Positions 47,340 to 58,612 of a stretch of DNA of 64,000 bases are shown piece after piece. The stretch is taken from contig JAJGOT010000289.1 in assembly GCA_022457155.1 (NCBI GenBank), forward strand, positions 1,025,290-1,089,289, given 5' to 3'. Numbering within the stretch: the stretch's first letter is position 1; each line of letters starts with the position of its first letter. The translations under genes and the position numbers were made by a program. Source of the stretch: Cladopsammia gracilis (Eukaryota; Cnidaria; Anthozoa; Scleractinia; Dendrophylliidae). The notes beneath the pieces were generated by a model. The model did no database searches. It had not been told where the DNA came from and worked only from the letters and a program-made list of their open reading frames with translations.

Positions 47340-48272
47340 TAATGTGATGTAGTGTAATACAGCGTAATGTAGTGCAGTGTAGCGTATGTGCACTATAATG
47401 TAGTGTAGTGAAGAGCAGTGTAGTGAAGTGTAGCGTAGCGTAGAGCAGTGTACTACACTTTGCTTCACTGCATTGCACTGCACTACACTTTACTGTAGTC
47501 AAGTGTAGTGTAGTGTAGTGAAATGTAGTGTAGTGCAGTGCAGTGCCAGTGTAGTGTAGTGCAGTGCAGTGCAGTGAAGTGTATTGCAGTGTAATAGTAT
47601 AGTGTAGTGCAGTGTAATGCAGTGTTGTGTAGTGTAGTGCAGTGCAGTGCAGTGAAGTGTAGTGTAGTGCAGTGAAATGTAGTGCAGTGTAGTGTAGGGT
47701 AGTGTAGTGTAGTGCAGTGCAGTGCAGTGCAGTGTAGTGTAGTGCAGTGTAGTGTAGTGCAGTGAAGTGTAGTGCAGTGTAGTGTAGGGTAGTGTAGTGT
47801 AGTGCAGTGCAGTGCAGTGTAGTGTAGTGCAGTGTAGTGTAGTGCAGTGAAATGTAGTGCAGTGTAGTGTAGTGCAGTGCAGTGCAGTGCAGTGTAGTGT
47901 AGTGTAGTGCAGTGTAGTGTAGTGCAGTGAAGTGTAGTGCAGTGTAGTGTAGTGTAGTGTAGTGGAGTGCAGTGCAGTACAGTGTCGTATAGTGTCGTAT
48001 AGTGTAAGGTAGAGTAGAGTAGTGCAGTGTAGTGTAGAGCAGTGCACTGTAGTGTAGGAGTAGTGCAGTACAGTGCAGTGCAGTGTATTAGTGTAGACTA
48101 GTCCAGTCCAGTGTAGTGTAGTGCAGTGCAGTGCAGTGTAGTGTTGTTTAGTGTAATGCAGACTAGCAGCAGTGTAGTGTAGAGTAGTGCAGTCCAGTGT
48201 AGTGTAGTGCAGTGCAGTGCAGTGCAGTGTAGTGTTGTTTAGAGTAATGCAGTGTAGTGCAGTGCCAGTGTA
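47340..48272. repeat. Expanded GTGYA pentamer array 3' of copy 3
   Basis: About 930 bases of GTGTA/GTGCA pentamers, more than twice the array after copy 1. It keeps the orientation flip near 47447-47490. Higher-order blocks are visible: a stretch around GTGTAGGGTAGTGTAGTG recurs at about 47690 and 47785, and an about 100-bp block with GTGTTGTTTAG recurs at about 48140 and 48230. Long minus-strand frames rich in His, Cys, Thr and Leu through this region are repeat by-products. Confidence 0.9.
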
Positions 48273-48756
48273 GTTTTTAGCAAACGGCCGACAGAGTCGG
48301 ACACATTTCTAAACGTAAACTGTTTCGAGAAGACAGTCACAAAATTTAAGGAGAGCTGTGAGCTACGAGGAACAGTTAACAAAGATATGGCGTTTGTAAG
48401 TTCAGGGCCCGCGGAACAGATTTTAAAGTGAGGGGGCTAAAGCGAACGCGAAAGCATGAGCCACATAGGGTGATCCGGGACATGCCCCCGAAAAATTTTG
48501 AATGTCAGTGGTCTAAAATGGGCTAAAAATGCAGCAAAAATTGTAATCGTATGTCAAATGACACAATGTATTTAATGGGTAACTCATCTGTAACACTTCT
48601 ATTTATATCAGATAGTAACCCATCATGTCCGTGCATCGCAAGCTCACGGAAGCTTTTTTAACACTTACTAACTCTACAGACCTGAGCCTTTCCTAAACAT
48701 TGTAACAAACATAACGAACAAAATGTTCGCTCCTGTAGGAACTATTGTTGACATTA

Positions 48757-49071
48757 GTGTAGTGTAGTGAAATGTAGTGTAGTGCAGTGCAGTGCCAGTG
48801 TAGTGTAGTGTAGTGCAGTGCAGTGCAGTGAAGTGTATTGCAGTGTAATAGTATAGTGTAGTGCAGTGTAATGCAGTGTTGTGTAGTGTAGTGCAGTGCA
48901 GTGCAGTGAAGTGTAGTGTAGTGCAGTGAAATGTAGTGCAGTGTAGTGTAGGGTAGTGTAGTGTAGTGCAGTGCAGTGCACTGCAGTGCAGTGCAGTGTA
49001 GTGCAGTGTAGTGTAGTGCAGTGCAGTGCAGTGTAGTGCAGTGTAGTGTAGTGTAGTGCAGTGTAGTGTAA
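48757..49071. repeat. Second pentamer array, displaced copy of the first
   Basis: Nearly identical to about 47505-47790, including rare variants (GTGAAATGTAG, TAATAGTATAG, GTGTTGTGTAG) in the same order. It splits the sequence GACATT..ATAACGAC, which is continuous in the first unit at 6793-6810. It is therefore a duplicated segment of the neighbouring array inserted about 0.5 kb from its source. Confidence 0.85.
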
Positions 49072-49602
49072 TAACGACTGAGTATCATGTCAAATAAGAT
49101 TCGATAAGATTAAAGCCAAAATCTCTTTTTCGATGATCATTACAACCAGCAAACTCATTAGCCAAGAAGGTAAAGATTGTCTGTTCTCTGCTTATGAGTG
49201 TTAAGTATGGTCAGGTTGCTGAACCTCTCTTGCGTTATTGTGGAACAGAGCCAGGTTTTCAATCTTCGAGCAGCGAAAAACGATCGTTTGTCAGCTGCGC
49301 TGTTTGCCGGATTTACCAGACGAAGCGTGCAGACCGTAATATTCAGTTTTAATCGCGTCTATACTAGTCTGGTATTGGTTATTTTAATTTTTTCATTGAG
49401 AACTAGAACAAAAGCAGACTTTATCAACAAAGCATTTTAAAATGTCTATTGTCATGTTCACCGGTTAAACCAAGATAATGCTCTACAATGAAGGAGGCAA
49501 TTAAATCAAAATAAGAACTACTCAATTTGTGAGCACATACAGATTTTAATACAAATCTGTTTCGTAGAGCAACATGATGTCGGTCCACTCATCAGTTAAT
49601 AA

Positions 49603-49834
49603 GGAACTTTAGATCGGACTACGAGTACGAGATTGAGTACGAGTACGACTTTTCAAACCTAGTTCGCGTGCTCTGAATAACCATTTATCACACCAATTCT
49701 ATACCAAGAGTCTCTTTATCTTCTGTCCAGTATCAAGAAGAACTGACAGCTTTGGGGACGTGACTGGCTTTAAATTCAAAAGTCGTTCTCGTTCTCGTAC
49801 TCAATCTCGTACTCGTACTCAAATCTAAAGCTCC
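49603..49834. mobile_element. TACGAG MITE, second copy
   Basis: Orthologous to 7310-7541, with the same inverted ends and flanks and a few substitutions. Confidence 0.75.
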
Positions 49835-51221
49835 CTAATCTCTATATACACTGACGCATCAGTTGGGGCTAATATTAAATAAACCGTTAAAATAAACCGT
49901 TAAAAAAACGCTAAAAAACTGTTGAAAAACTAAAAAAAAAAAAACTGTATGAGCGCGCTTGACAGTTCTCGTAATATGTTCTTAATTGTACTTAAGTATG
50001 TACTTTCGTTGTTGCCTGCATGTTGATGTAAGTTCATTGCGTTTGTTAAGGGTTGCCCAATAACTCACAGGGAGTAGAGGAGCCAAATTTGACCTTTACG
50101 CGTTCGATCTTTGAGCTATATAAGAGCGCTGTGTCTTGCGTTATTCGATCTGTTGTTTTTGAGTTTTTTCCCCAGTGGGACCCCAAGCGTAATCGGCGCT
50201 TTCCGGTCGAGCTACCGGAAAGCGTAAGCTTTCCGAGCGAGGCACTAAGTGCCGAGAAGAAAAAGAGGTCAAAAGAGACAAGGGAAGAAACATAGTACCA
50301 AGTGATTCGTTGGATGTGGACCGCAACATACTGGTGACGGAAGTAAAAACTCCGGAAGTGACATGCCGTCAATAAAACGGAAGTTACGCCAACCGTTACC
50401 AATTCAAAATTCAAAACAACATGGCAGCTGATCGGAGCGGAGGGAGATTTAAAATCAAACGCATTGCGAATGAGGAACATCTTATAATGTGGACTAGCGA
50501 AGCTCATTGCATGCGAAGAAACTCAGAACGTATAAAGTGCTAGTCACAGATAATATTTTTCTTAAGTGTCAACGCAAAGAAGTGGCCCTAAGAATTCATC
50601 TAAAGCTTAGCCTAAACAATCTTACTGGTTTTAACAGAAGTTTCAATTAGCTTGACATTAAAAGCTTAGACGGACCACAAGAGGCGTGAAAATTTCTTAC
50701 CTTGCATCAGACATGCCTTGATTCCACAAGGATTCGAATTCCACTACGTCCTTACATTTTATCGAACTTGCCTGTTTCCTTCGCAGACCTTTACAATATT
50801 CACATTATTCACAATATTCACCTAGCGGGTAAAAACAATCACCGAAGATGTTGCGGAAAAGATAGCATGTTTTCCTGGAAAGGACGCTACCAATTGCGCA
50901 TGTTCAGATGAATAAACTCATGCCAAAGGCTTCCGGTCATGCGCACACCTCTCGTATGACGTATTTCCGTCACCAGTATGTTGCGGTCTACATCCTCCGA
51001 AAGTCAATCGAAGTCAACTTTGAACGCCATAAAGAGCGATCACCGAAAGGAGTGTTTAATGGATCTCTTCATCGAAATTGTGGAAAAGCTGTCCAGTAAT
51101 CGGGTAATCGGCGAGTAATCGGGGATCAAAAATTAGGCTCAAATCTGTTTCCTCCCTTGTCTCTCTTCTTGCTGCGTTATGATTGTGTGGCGCCCACAGT
51201 CAGCAGTCAGCGGTTACCCAA

Positions 51222-51640
51222 CTTTTTGGGGTATGTACTTGGTGTATCCCTTATTATTTTGTATTTAAACACTTAGTTTTTATTTCAGTAGAAAAAGAAG
51301 ATAAAAACAGCAGAATGGGGAATCGAACCCGGGCCGTATGATCTACTCCATGCACACTATCCACTGTACCACCAAGGACTAGCTGCCGGAAATTGTAATT
51401 CTTAAGGGATATAAGATAATATGCTGCCAGCCCAGACCATATATAAGAACTAACCCTTTCGATACACTGGAAATACTGGAATCAGTGCTTAACCCTAAAT
51501 ACTAAAATCAGTGCTTCAACCCTAGATACTGTAGTCCGACCCTAAATTACACTGCAATATATCTAAATACATTATAATAAGGGATACATGAAGTACTACA
51601 CATTATGATCAGGGATACACCAAGTACCTAGGCTTTTTGG
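51222..51640. mobile_element. Nested element: TIRs enclosing a tRNA-like segment
   Basis: GTACTTGGTGTATCCCT (51235-51251) is perfectly inverted at 51611-51627, and a further related repeat lies at 51580-51596. An 8-base direct repeat CTTTTTGG flanks it (51222-51229, 51633-51640). It is missing from the first unit, although the junction there is not perfectly clean: about 20 bases differ. Eight-base duplications are typical of hAT elements; the class is inference. Confidence 0.75.
51312..51384 (-). ncRNA. tRNA-like (SINE-like) segment with A and B boxes
   Basis: On the minus strand, TGGTACAGTGGATAG resembles a Pol III A box and GGTTCGATTCC is an exact B box. Spacing between them is tRNA-like. 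The acceptor arms do not pair and the T stem has only about three good pairs, so this is not a functional tRNA gene. It is best read as a tRNA-derived SINE head or tRNA pseudogene carried by the surrounding element. Confidence 0.55.
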
Positions 51641-52465
51641 CGTCCCGCTGGGGCGAAAAACAGACTCGAAAACAACAGATCGAAGATCGAACGCATAAAG
51701 GTCAAATTTGGCTCCTCTGCTTCCTGTGATCACACCTATTTGTATTAAAATATGCAGTGATAATCAGTACTTAAATTGATGTTTTGATATACTTGGTTTA
51801 TGACTTGCTCTTTAACGTTTTACTTTTGCTTCTACAGTTTGTAGATTTTGTTTAAGCAAGTCAACTGTACGTTACTTTTATACACTTACTTACGCTAACA
51901 AGAACTTACTGTATTTCAGTTAGTCGTAACTCTACTAAGCAGCGTTAGCAATTTCTTCATTTTTTTTCGAAAGAGTGTTTAATAATTAGCTGAGACTAGT
52001 GTCTACATTTTATTTCAATAGTCTCAAAGTAGAGTTGCGTAAAGTTTTGAGTGCGGAAAACAAATCATGAAAAATATCGTATTGTGAGCACTTTTATCTT
52101 CGCCTTGCTTTTTTAAAAAAGAAATCTACTCTACTTTAATTGACAATTAAATTTTACGCCTTGCTAAATTACCTTAATTTGAATTGAAGCCTTGCTTTTA
52201 GGATTTAGTTTAGTTTTTAGTCTTTGTGTTTTTAACAATTCCGATGTATTTCTTAGAATTGTTTCAGCAATGTCAATAATATAGATCAGACTTAATAGTT
52301 GAAAAACTATAGCTTTGTAGATGCATTTATATAATCAGTCACTTGGCGAGACTAATAAAAACGTAGAGATAATTGATGCTTTGAAAAAATTATTATTTGG
52401 TTTCTCTTTATTATTAACTAACGAGAAAATGAGAAGTTTAAGAATGAGCGCAATCAGTGGTCTCC

Positions 52466-52516
52466 AACGCAACCGTCCTTAGAGCATGCGCGGTGAGACC
52501 TAAGGATGGTTGCGTT
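52466..52516. repeat. Hairpin, second copy
   Basis: Equivalent of 9762-9812; the right arm has one mismatch (GGATGG for GGACGG), so the stem is no longer perfect. Confidence 0.55.
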
Positions 52517-52620
52517 CACAGGCCACCCAATCAGGAGCCCATTACCTTTGCCCAATCGAGTCATCTCAACAGTTTATTACAGTCCATCCAGCCCGGCTGT
52601 TCGGCACCTAAATCTCTAAA

Positions 52621-52855
52621 GGCCGGTTATTTAAAGGAAGTTTAGATGGTGTTAAACAAAGCGCGGTTTAAACCAATTTCAAACTGGTCAACCCTTATAT
52701 GTCAACGCTATTTACTGTAAACAGTGTCTAGAAGGCATATTGCACAGACAAGAAAAACATTTACCTACTCAAAATGACCCACTTATAAACAGATGTAGAG
52801 CTCAATGAATTGTCTTAAATCGCGGTCTAAGTTAGACTTCGTTTAATAACCGGCC
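52621..52855. mobile_element. GGCCGGTTATT MITE, second copy
   Basis: Same element, same site and nearly the same sequence as 9917-10151. Confidence 0.7.
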
Positions 52856-52969
52856 CTAAGGGTTGTTGATTGTTAGTTTTTTAATTTATATAACAGCCGC
52901 TGGAACATTATTTTCCATTTTTTTAAGTGGTTCTTTATTACAAGTGTCATTTCAAAAACCGTTTCAAAA

Positions 52970-54462
52970 CTTATAATTACCAGCTTGTTAAAATATTCTC
53001 GACCGCAAATGTCCGTAATGTTTTTCAGCCATGGGTAAGTTATGTCTGCATGTCGGTTCACGTGCCACGTGCATTTTTTTTAAAGAGTGACATACATGAC
53101 ATCAGTTAATGAAGGGATTAGTTTTTTTATAGAACTCAACGGTGGTGCTCTGTCGGCGGGGGAGGGAAACACAGAAATTTGGTTATAACAACTGAGTTGT
53201 GAAAGTAAAAAAAGTAAAACGGGCTAGCGAAAAATTACACATTTTTAGCTCGCTCATACCGACAGACAATAAATAAATTGTCAATAAAATGTTGCCGCAA
53301 CATAAACACACTCTTGTTATTCATAATACAGGGTCGAACTCCCTACAAGCCTTCATACGAAATTGCTCACTTCAATGTCAAAATAACGGTACTTTTTTTT
53401 TTAAGTTATTAAAATATTTTAACGTTTCAAGATAGAATAATAACCATAGTACTGGAATCCGAGTGTGGATTTCAGAAAAGTAACTCAGAAATGCGCGAAA
53501 TTTTGATTTTCCATTCAAAAAATGACCCTTTTGCTTTGATTTTAGGGTCAAATTGGGAGCTTGGCGACAATTGAATATACTGTATAGGCAAATGTCACCC
53601 AATTTTTTGTCATGTCGCTTAAAGCATCTTAGTCCAGCTTTTGAATAAGTCTATCCCAAGTACGTGCCTAAGAGATTTTTCCTTTTGGATCAAAATAAAG
53701 ATAACTGAGGCCTGTGTTTCTTAATGTTGTCGTTTCTTTAATTTTAGGAAAAAATATCTAGCTGTGATACTAACAGGAGAAATTTACGCTTTCCAGAGCC
53801 GTTTAGAATATTTAGTTATGCAGTTTATTTGATAGCTCTTGGCATATCAATGGAGTTTTTTTGGCTCACTTTTAAAGAGTTGCAAGATCAGTAGTAGCCG
53901 CTTAAGTAAGAATTATTCGCTGCTTAGGATAAGTTCATTTCTCAGTCCGCGTGATTTAACGTGAGGGGAAGTCTGCGGTTAGCATAACTGGCGAGATAGT
54001 GTTTCTTCATCACAGCTAAAAGAGTCTAAGATCAAAGTCTTATGCGATAGTCACGGACTATGTTGGACTGGTGGCATCTTGCAATTGTTTTTAGCTCCTC
54101 GGAGTTATTCTGCGTTTAAGTTGATGTGTTTCTCGGAGCTAGGCAGTACCTCCATTGTCAGACGTAGGGCGTCATTGCATCCGGATTGAAATATTTGAAT
54201 CTCCAGCATGTTAACTGTAATCCTTACGGATGCAAGTGGTTACTTTGTATACTCTTTAAGGAAGACTCGAGTTTCGGTTCTTTAGCGAACCTCAAACATA
54301 CGTTTCGTTTTACCCGAACGCGCTTACATTTTGGAGAACCAAAACTCAAAAGCCAAAACTCTAAAGCCCTCGTATCAACAATGACACGCTACCACGCATT
54401 TTCCCGCGAAAATAAGACATCGAGTCGTATCAAATTTACAATGTGGGTGGAGCTGTGAAGCA
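52970..54462. other. 1.5-kb insertion specific to unit A'
   Basis: The first unit is continuous across this point (10267). The first 240 bases are a diverged copy of spacer sequence (compare 17140-17260 and 18610-18690), and 53318 matches 25203. The rest (about 53330-54462) is unrecognised. A 90-codon + strand frame (54186-54458) runs almost to the right boundary and has no recognisable domain. A region around 54085-54145 repeats CTCGGAG.T. Confidence 0.5.
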
Positions 54463-54509
54463 ATTTTTGACATCTCAGCGATAATTTTGAACCCCCTGGT
54501 CGGAACGAA

Positions 54510-54665
54510 TTCGTTGTATGGGAAGGTGACAGTCGTTTTTTTTTTCTCGACTCACACGCCGGCTCGGGCGCTTCGCGCGCGGGTATCCACGTTCCAGATG
54601 CTTTCGGCGCTTCGCGCCTTTGTGAGCGAGGCAGCGAAAAAAAAACGACTGTTTTGCAGTCTAGC
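54510..54665. mobile_element. Small GC-rich element, intact right end
   Basis: ACAGTCGTTTTTTTT on the left and AAAAAACGACTGT on the right make clear inverted ends. The first-unit copy (10340) lost the right end. Confidence 0.65.
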
Positions 54666-54814
54666 AAGATTTTGGAAACTTTGCAAGACGAATGCGCCAA
54701 AAATATATCTTCCATGGGCAAAATAAAGAATTAACCACATCAATTCCACGTCAAATCAGACTGGATACCACTGGTTTAACAATCTGTTGCTCTTAAAACC
54801 TATCTAGAAAACCT

Positions 54815-56280
54815 CAAAGTTCAACTGTCAGAGACAAAACCCGTTTTAACAAAACAGAATATGTCACACAACGAACGCAAAGCGTTAAAAGAGCTGAAAG
54901 GCAACACTGAAATCGACCTAAAAAAAGGTAGACAAAGGAACAACTACAGTCGTCATGAACAAACAATGCAAAGCGAAAGAAGGTCTAACTCTACATGCCT
55001 CTCCCAGTTCACCAATGGTGACAACGGTAAATGAAACACAAAACCGAGTAGACCATCTTATATCAGACCTATATCAAAATAAACACAATGACGGCATAAC
55101 ACGAAACTGGTTTTAACAAACGCTTAAACCACCTAGAATACCACAATTCTATACCCTTACAAAATTCACAAACCAACATTGGTTGGCAGGCCGATAATCT
55201 CGGGCTGCGATCGACCAACCGAAAAACTTTCATCATTTGTTGACAAACTACTCTAGCCTATTGCACAAAAACAGAAGTCGTATATCAAAGATACGACAGA
55301 CTTTATAAAATTCATCGAGAGGACGAAAGTCCCACAAGGAACAATACTTGTATCAATGGATGTAACAAGCTTGTACACAAATATACCACAGGAGGAGGGA
55401 ATTAACACTATGCTTAGCATACGTACAATTTCACAACAACGACCCTCCTATCCCATCACGATACCTGAGAGAAATGCTAAAGCTAATATTACAAGAAAAC
55501 CTTTTCCAATTCAACGGGGAGACAAATTCTTACAAACACATGGTACCGCCATGGGAACTAAAATGGCATTTGCTTTTGCCAATATCTTTATGGCGAATGT
55601 CGAAACAAATATCATTAGCCAAAGCATAAATAAACCACTTGAGTGGAAGCGATATTGACGACATTTTTTCTCTGTGGAACACAACCACACTGGATGGCAA
55701 GACGTGTAATGTGTGTATTGAAAATTTTCAGTCGATTTAAAATGAGTACGCACATCTAGGGTAGATTCGTTTTTGAATCTTTTCCCTTTGTATATTACAG
55801 TGTCGAGGAATGTGATCTCACTTTCTGAAACTTCAGCCGTGAATTTGATCAGTGACGGATGAAAATTGTTAGCTTGTGCGATAAACATCTCAATTTCCGG
55901 TAGGCGTGAAAAGAGGCTTTATAAAAGGAGAAGCCCTAAGGCTTCTAAGAACAAACTCTTCAAAAAACACTTTTGAAGAGAGCCTAGAAATCTTCAAACT
56001 ACGCCTTAAAGAAAGAGGCTATCCTCAAACGTTTATAAACAACACCCTGTCAAATATTTATTTTAAAGACAGGGAGTCGATTTTAAATAATAGGCGAAAG
56101 GTTGAAAAAGAACATCTTGCCTTTCGTCACACAATACACACCATCAGCGCCTCAACTCAAACACATGTTAATGATCAGATAATCAGCCTCTGCTAAAAGA
56201 CATCTTTAAAGACCCTCCTACAATCTCGTACAAAAGAGGAAAGTCACTTAAAGACATGCTTGTTAGAGCAAAAATATAAA
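54815..56280 (+). pseudogene. Penelope-like element remnant, second copy, with internal inversion
   Basis: Colinear with 13516-15028. This copy preserves blocks damaged in the first: MDVTSLYTNIPQEEGI (55356) and FLQTHGTAMGTKMAFAFANI (55529-55588), diagnostic of Penelope-like reverse transcriptases. The following 210 bases (55691-55900) are inverted, so the ITFLDTVIYKG..YTHYTSCHP part is on the minus strand. The frame resumes on + with the block ending RLLRTNSS. No GIY-YIG domain is visible. Dead element. Confidence 0.85.
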
Positions 56281-58612
56281 GGCGCAAAATATCATTGTGG
56301 CCACCCACGGAAAGGAGTCGTGCAGGCTTGTCAAACCACCTTTTCAAAACCACATAGCGGAGTCTCTGTAGGCCTGTCATGAACCTTTCGATCTTAGGGA
56401 GACTAAAAAATTGACCACTGGGAGGAGTATCCTGTTTACCCGTCCGGACCCAATACTTTCTGTATAAGTACCGCCATAGCACACGTGACTGACAAAATGA
56501 CGACGTCATCACCATTTTCCCGCCATTTTTCACGTATAGATAATAAACGACAGACTGATACTTACGACAGAGAATGACAAAGCAAAAACGATCACTCTGC
56601 CGTTTGATTTATCTTGTACAAGATTTTACTTTGCTTTCATCGGTTTGCAGTCATGGTTTTTGCTGTTCATTATTTACATTTTTCACGTCGCTGCCCGTTT
56701 ACCCAGGCACTAAGTGCAGATTATTACACAATCACTCTCAAAATATAACATCCCATAAAAATTTAGCGCTGATAAAATCGACAATTACTTAATTTCTGTC
56801 GATTTTTATCGATTATATGTTTTCATATTAGTATTTAATTTCTAACTCGATAACCTCGATGTCCAACTCGACGTTTCGGGATTCCCTATTAATCGACATT
56901 TCGAAACGCTTTGTTTATATTATAGCGAAATAAGTGAAACAAATACCATCTTTACCATATTCACTATCAATTCTTCTTTTTTATCAACCTTACGTTCTCT
57001 CGCATTAACGAGATGGCTTTAAGAGCCCTTTGATTATTACACGGACTCAACATTGTAAGAGAGGTAGGGGCCGGGAAACGGACACTTTTCGTTCTAGCGT
57101 ACCGTGTTTCTGTCGCGTACGTAGCGAAACATCATAAATGCAAATTCGTCCCAACCCTTTGGTCCTTGATTGTAGGCCCACTTTACGGCAGTACCTTAAT
57201 TTGTTCCATTGCAAAACTTTCGGCTGTGTTTACTCGAAGCTGTGGAAAATATTTTCTTTCGATAAGTGAGTGCCATTGATGGCAAGTATCACGGAGATTT
57301 TGTCATTTTTTGGTCTAAATCATGAACAACAAGAACAACAACTCTTCGAGTAGTGAAGTCGTGCTTTAAGAAGCTTTAAGGGTCTTGTAAGTGCCCCTAA
57401 CGTACGAGAATTAATTCAATATATTGTTATGATTTATTTTACATGTACAGTCGCTTTTCCGGTCACACTATAGGTGATCCGTCACGAACGTTACTACACT
57501 GTACGTCATTTAAAACCTTTAATCAGTCTTTCGCAATCACTCGTGCATGCAAGGTCAACTTTAACTTTTATATTACTTCCATTTATCTGTTGCTCGAAAA
57601 GAAAGAAAACGAAATCGTTATCGAATGGAACTCTCGCCAAACCGGGTAATAATGTAAGTTCCTTTTACTTGATATGTTTCGTTTCGTCATTTTCCTTTTT
57701 CTTATATTGTAAATAAATCCAATCATCCATGAGCTTGAAGTTGCTATATCAACTGATATGACGTCACTAACGCTTCGCCTCAGGCTATAAACCACTTGAA
57801 AATCGGAACTTTTTACTTTTTGCCACCGAATTTATATAAGTCGTACGAGCCAAGGGCACGACTAATTATACCGTTTCTACAAAATAATACAAAAACAGCA
57901 AGAGAACGAAACCAATTAACCAATTCTTGAAAGAGAAACACATCACGGTCTGTTTTAACCCATTTTGGGGACGAAAATGGGGAAACTTGAACTAAAAGAT
58001 GGCTATAACCCAACAGTTTTTGCACGTTTTGTGGTAACTCAGCACACAGCTGGACAGATTTTTGAAATGACACCAAATCCCGTGACACTTCCATTTAATT
58101 CTTGTGGAAGCAATATTCCCGAGTCATGATTAGATGCGTCCTTGTTACCCTACCAACTCTGGTTTTCGGAAGCTAACAACAAGGGGCGTTCGTTGTATGG
58201 AGAGAACGCTTATTATATTATTTTCAATCCTCACTTCAGCTAACTAAAACGTAACGAATTATCCAAAAGCGATTTTAAACTGATAATTATCAGTTCGTTA
58301 AAATATGTTAGACCGCCGCAAATGTCCGTGTGTTATGTGTGCATGTCGGTTAACGTTCCAGTTGCATTAATTTTTAAAGAGTGAAAAAGCTGACTTCAGT
58401 TAACGTTTATACGAAATTTTAATTTGATAAAAATTAAAATCGGGAACTTAGCACTTCAACCACGGACACAAATGTAAAACTAGTAGCTGTTTTCATCAGT
58501 TTCAAAAGAAACTAGTACTCAAATGCTTTCTCTCAGTTGTCATATATACATTCTTTATCATGTTTCAACACAGAATCGACTTTGCAAAATTAATTTACAC
58601 TACACTCCCCCT
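56281..58612. other. Intergenic, no gene seen (second copy)
   Basis: Colinear with 15029-17455. It contains the E-box/E2F-like cluster (56482-56530) with a changed CRE and a conserved CRE near 57759. A minus-strand frame at 56183-56533 is open here, but its counterpart is frame-shifted in the first unit. Confidence 0.45.

Larger units (their letters stand above)
50066..51728. mobile_element. DNA transposon-like element with long inverted ends, second copy
   Basis: Equivalent of 7770-9041, but with a full left end (AGAGGAGCCAAATTTGACCT present). It is interrupted near its right end by another element (51222-51640). The internal region is shorter than in the first copy around 51095-51125. Confidence 0.75.

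Noticed and set aside
47499..49088. Long minus-strand frames of 75-182 codons rich in His-Cys-Thr-Leu-Tyr
   Set aside because: They are translations of the GTGYA pentamer array. Period-5 DNA gives a period-5 peptide in all frames, with no homology or start context.
51312..51384. Functional tRNA gene
   Set aside because: A and B boxes are present, but the acceptor arms do not pair and the T stem is mostly unpaired; kept only as a tRNA-like segment.
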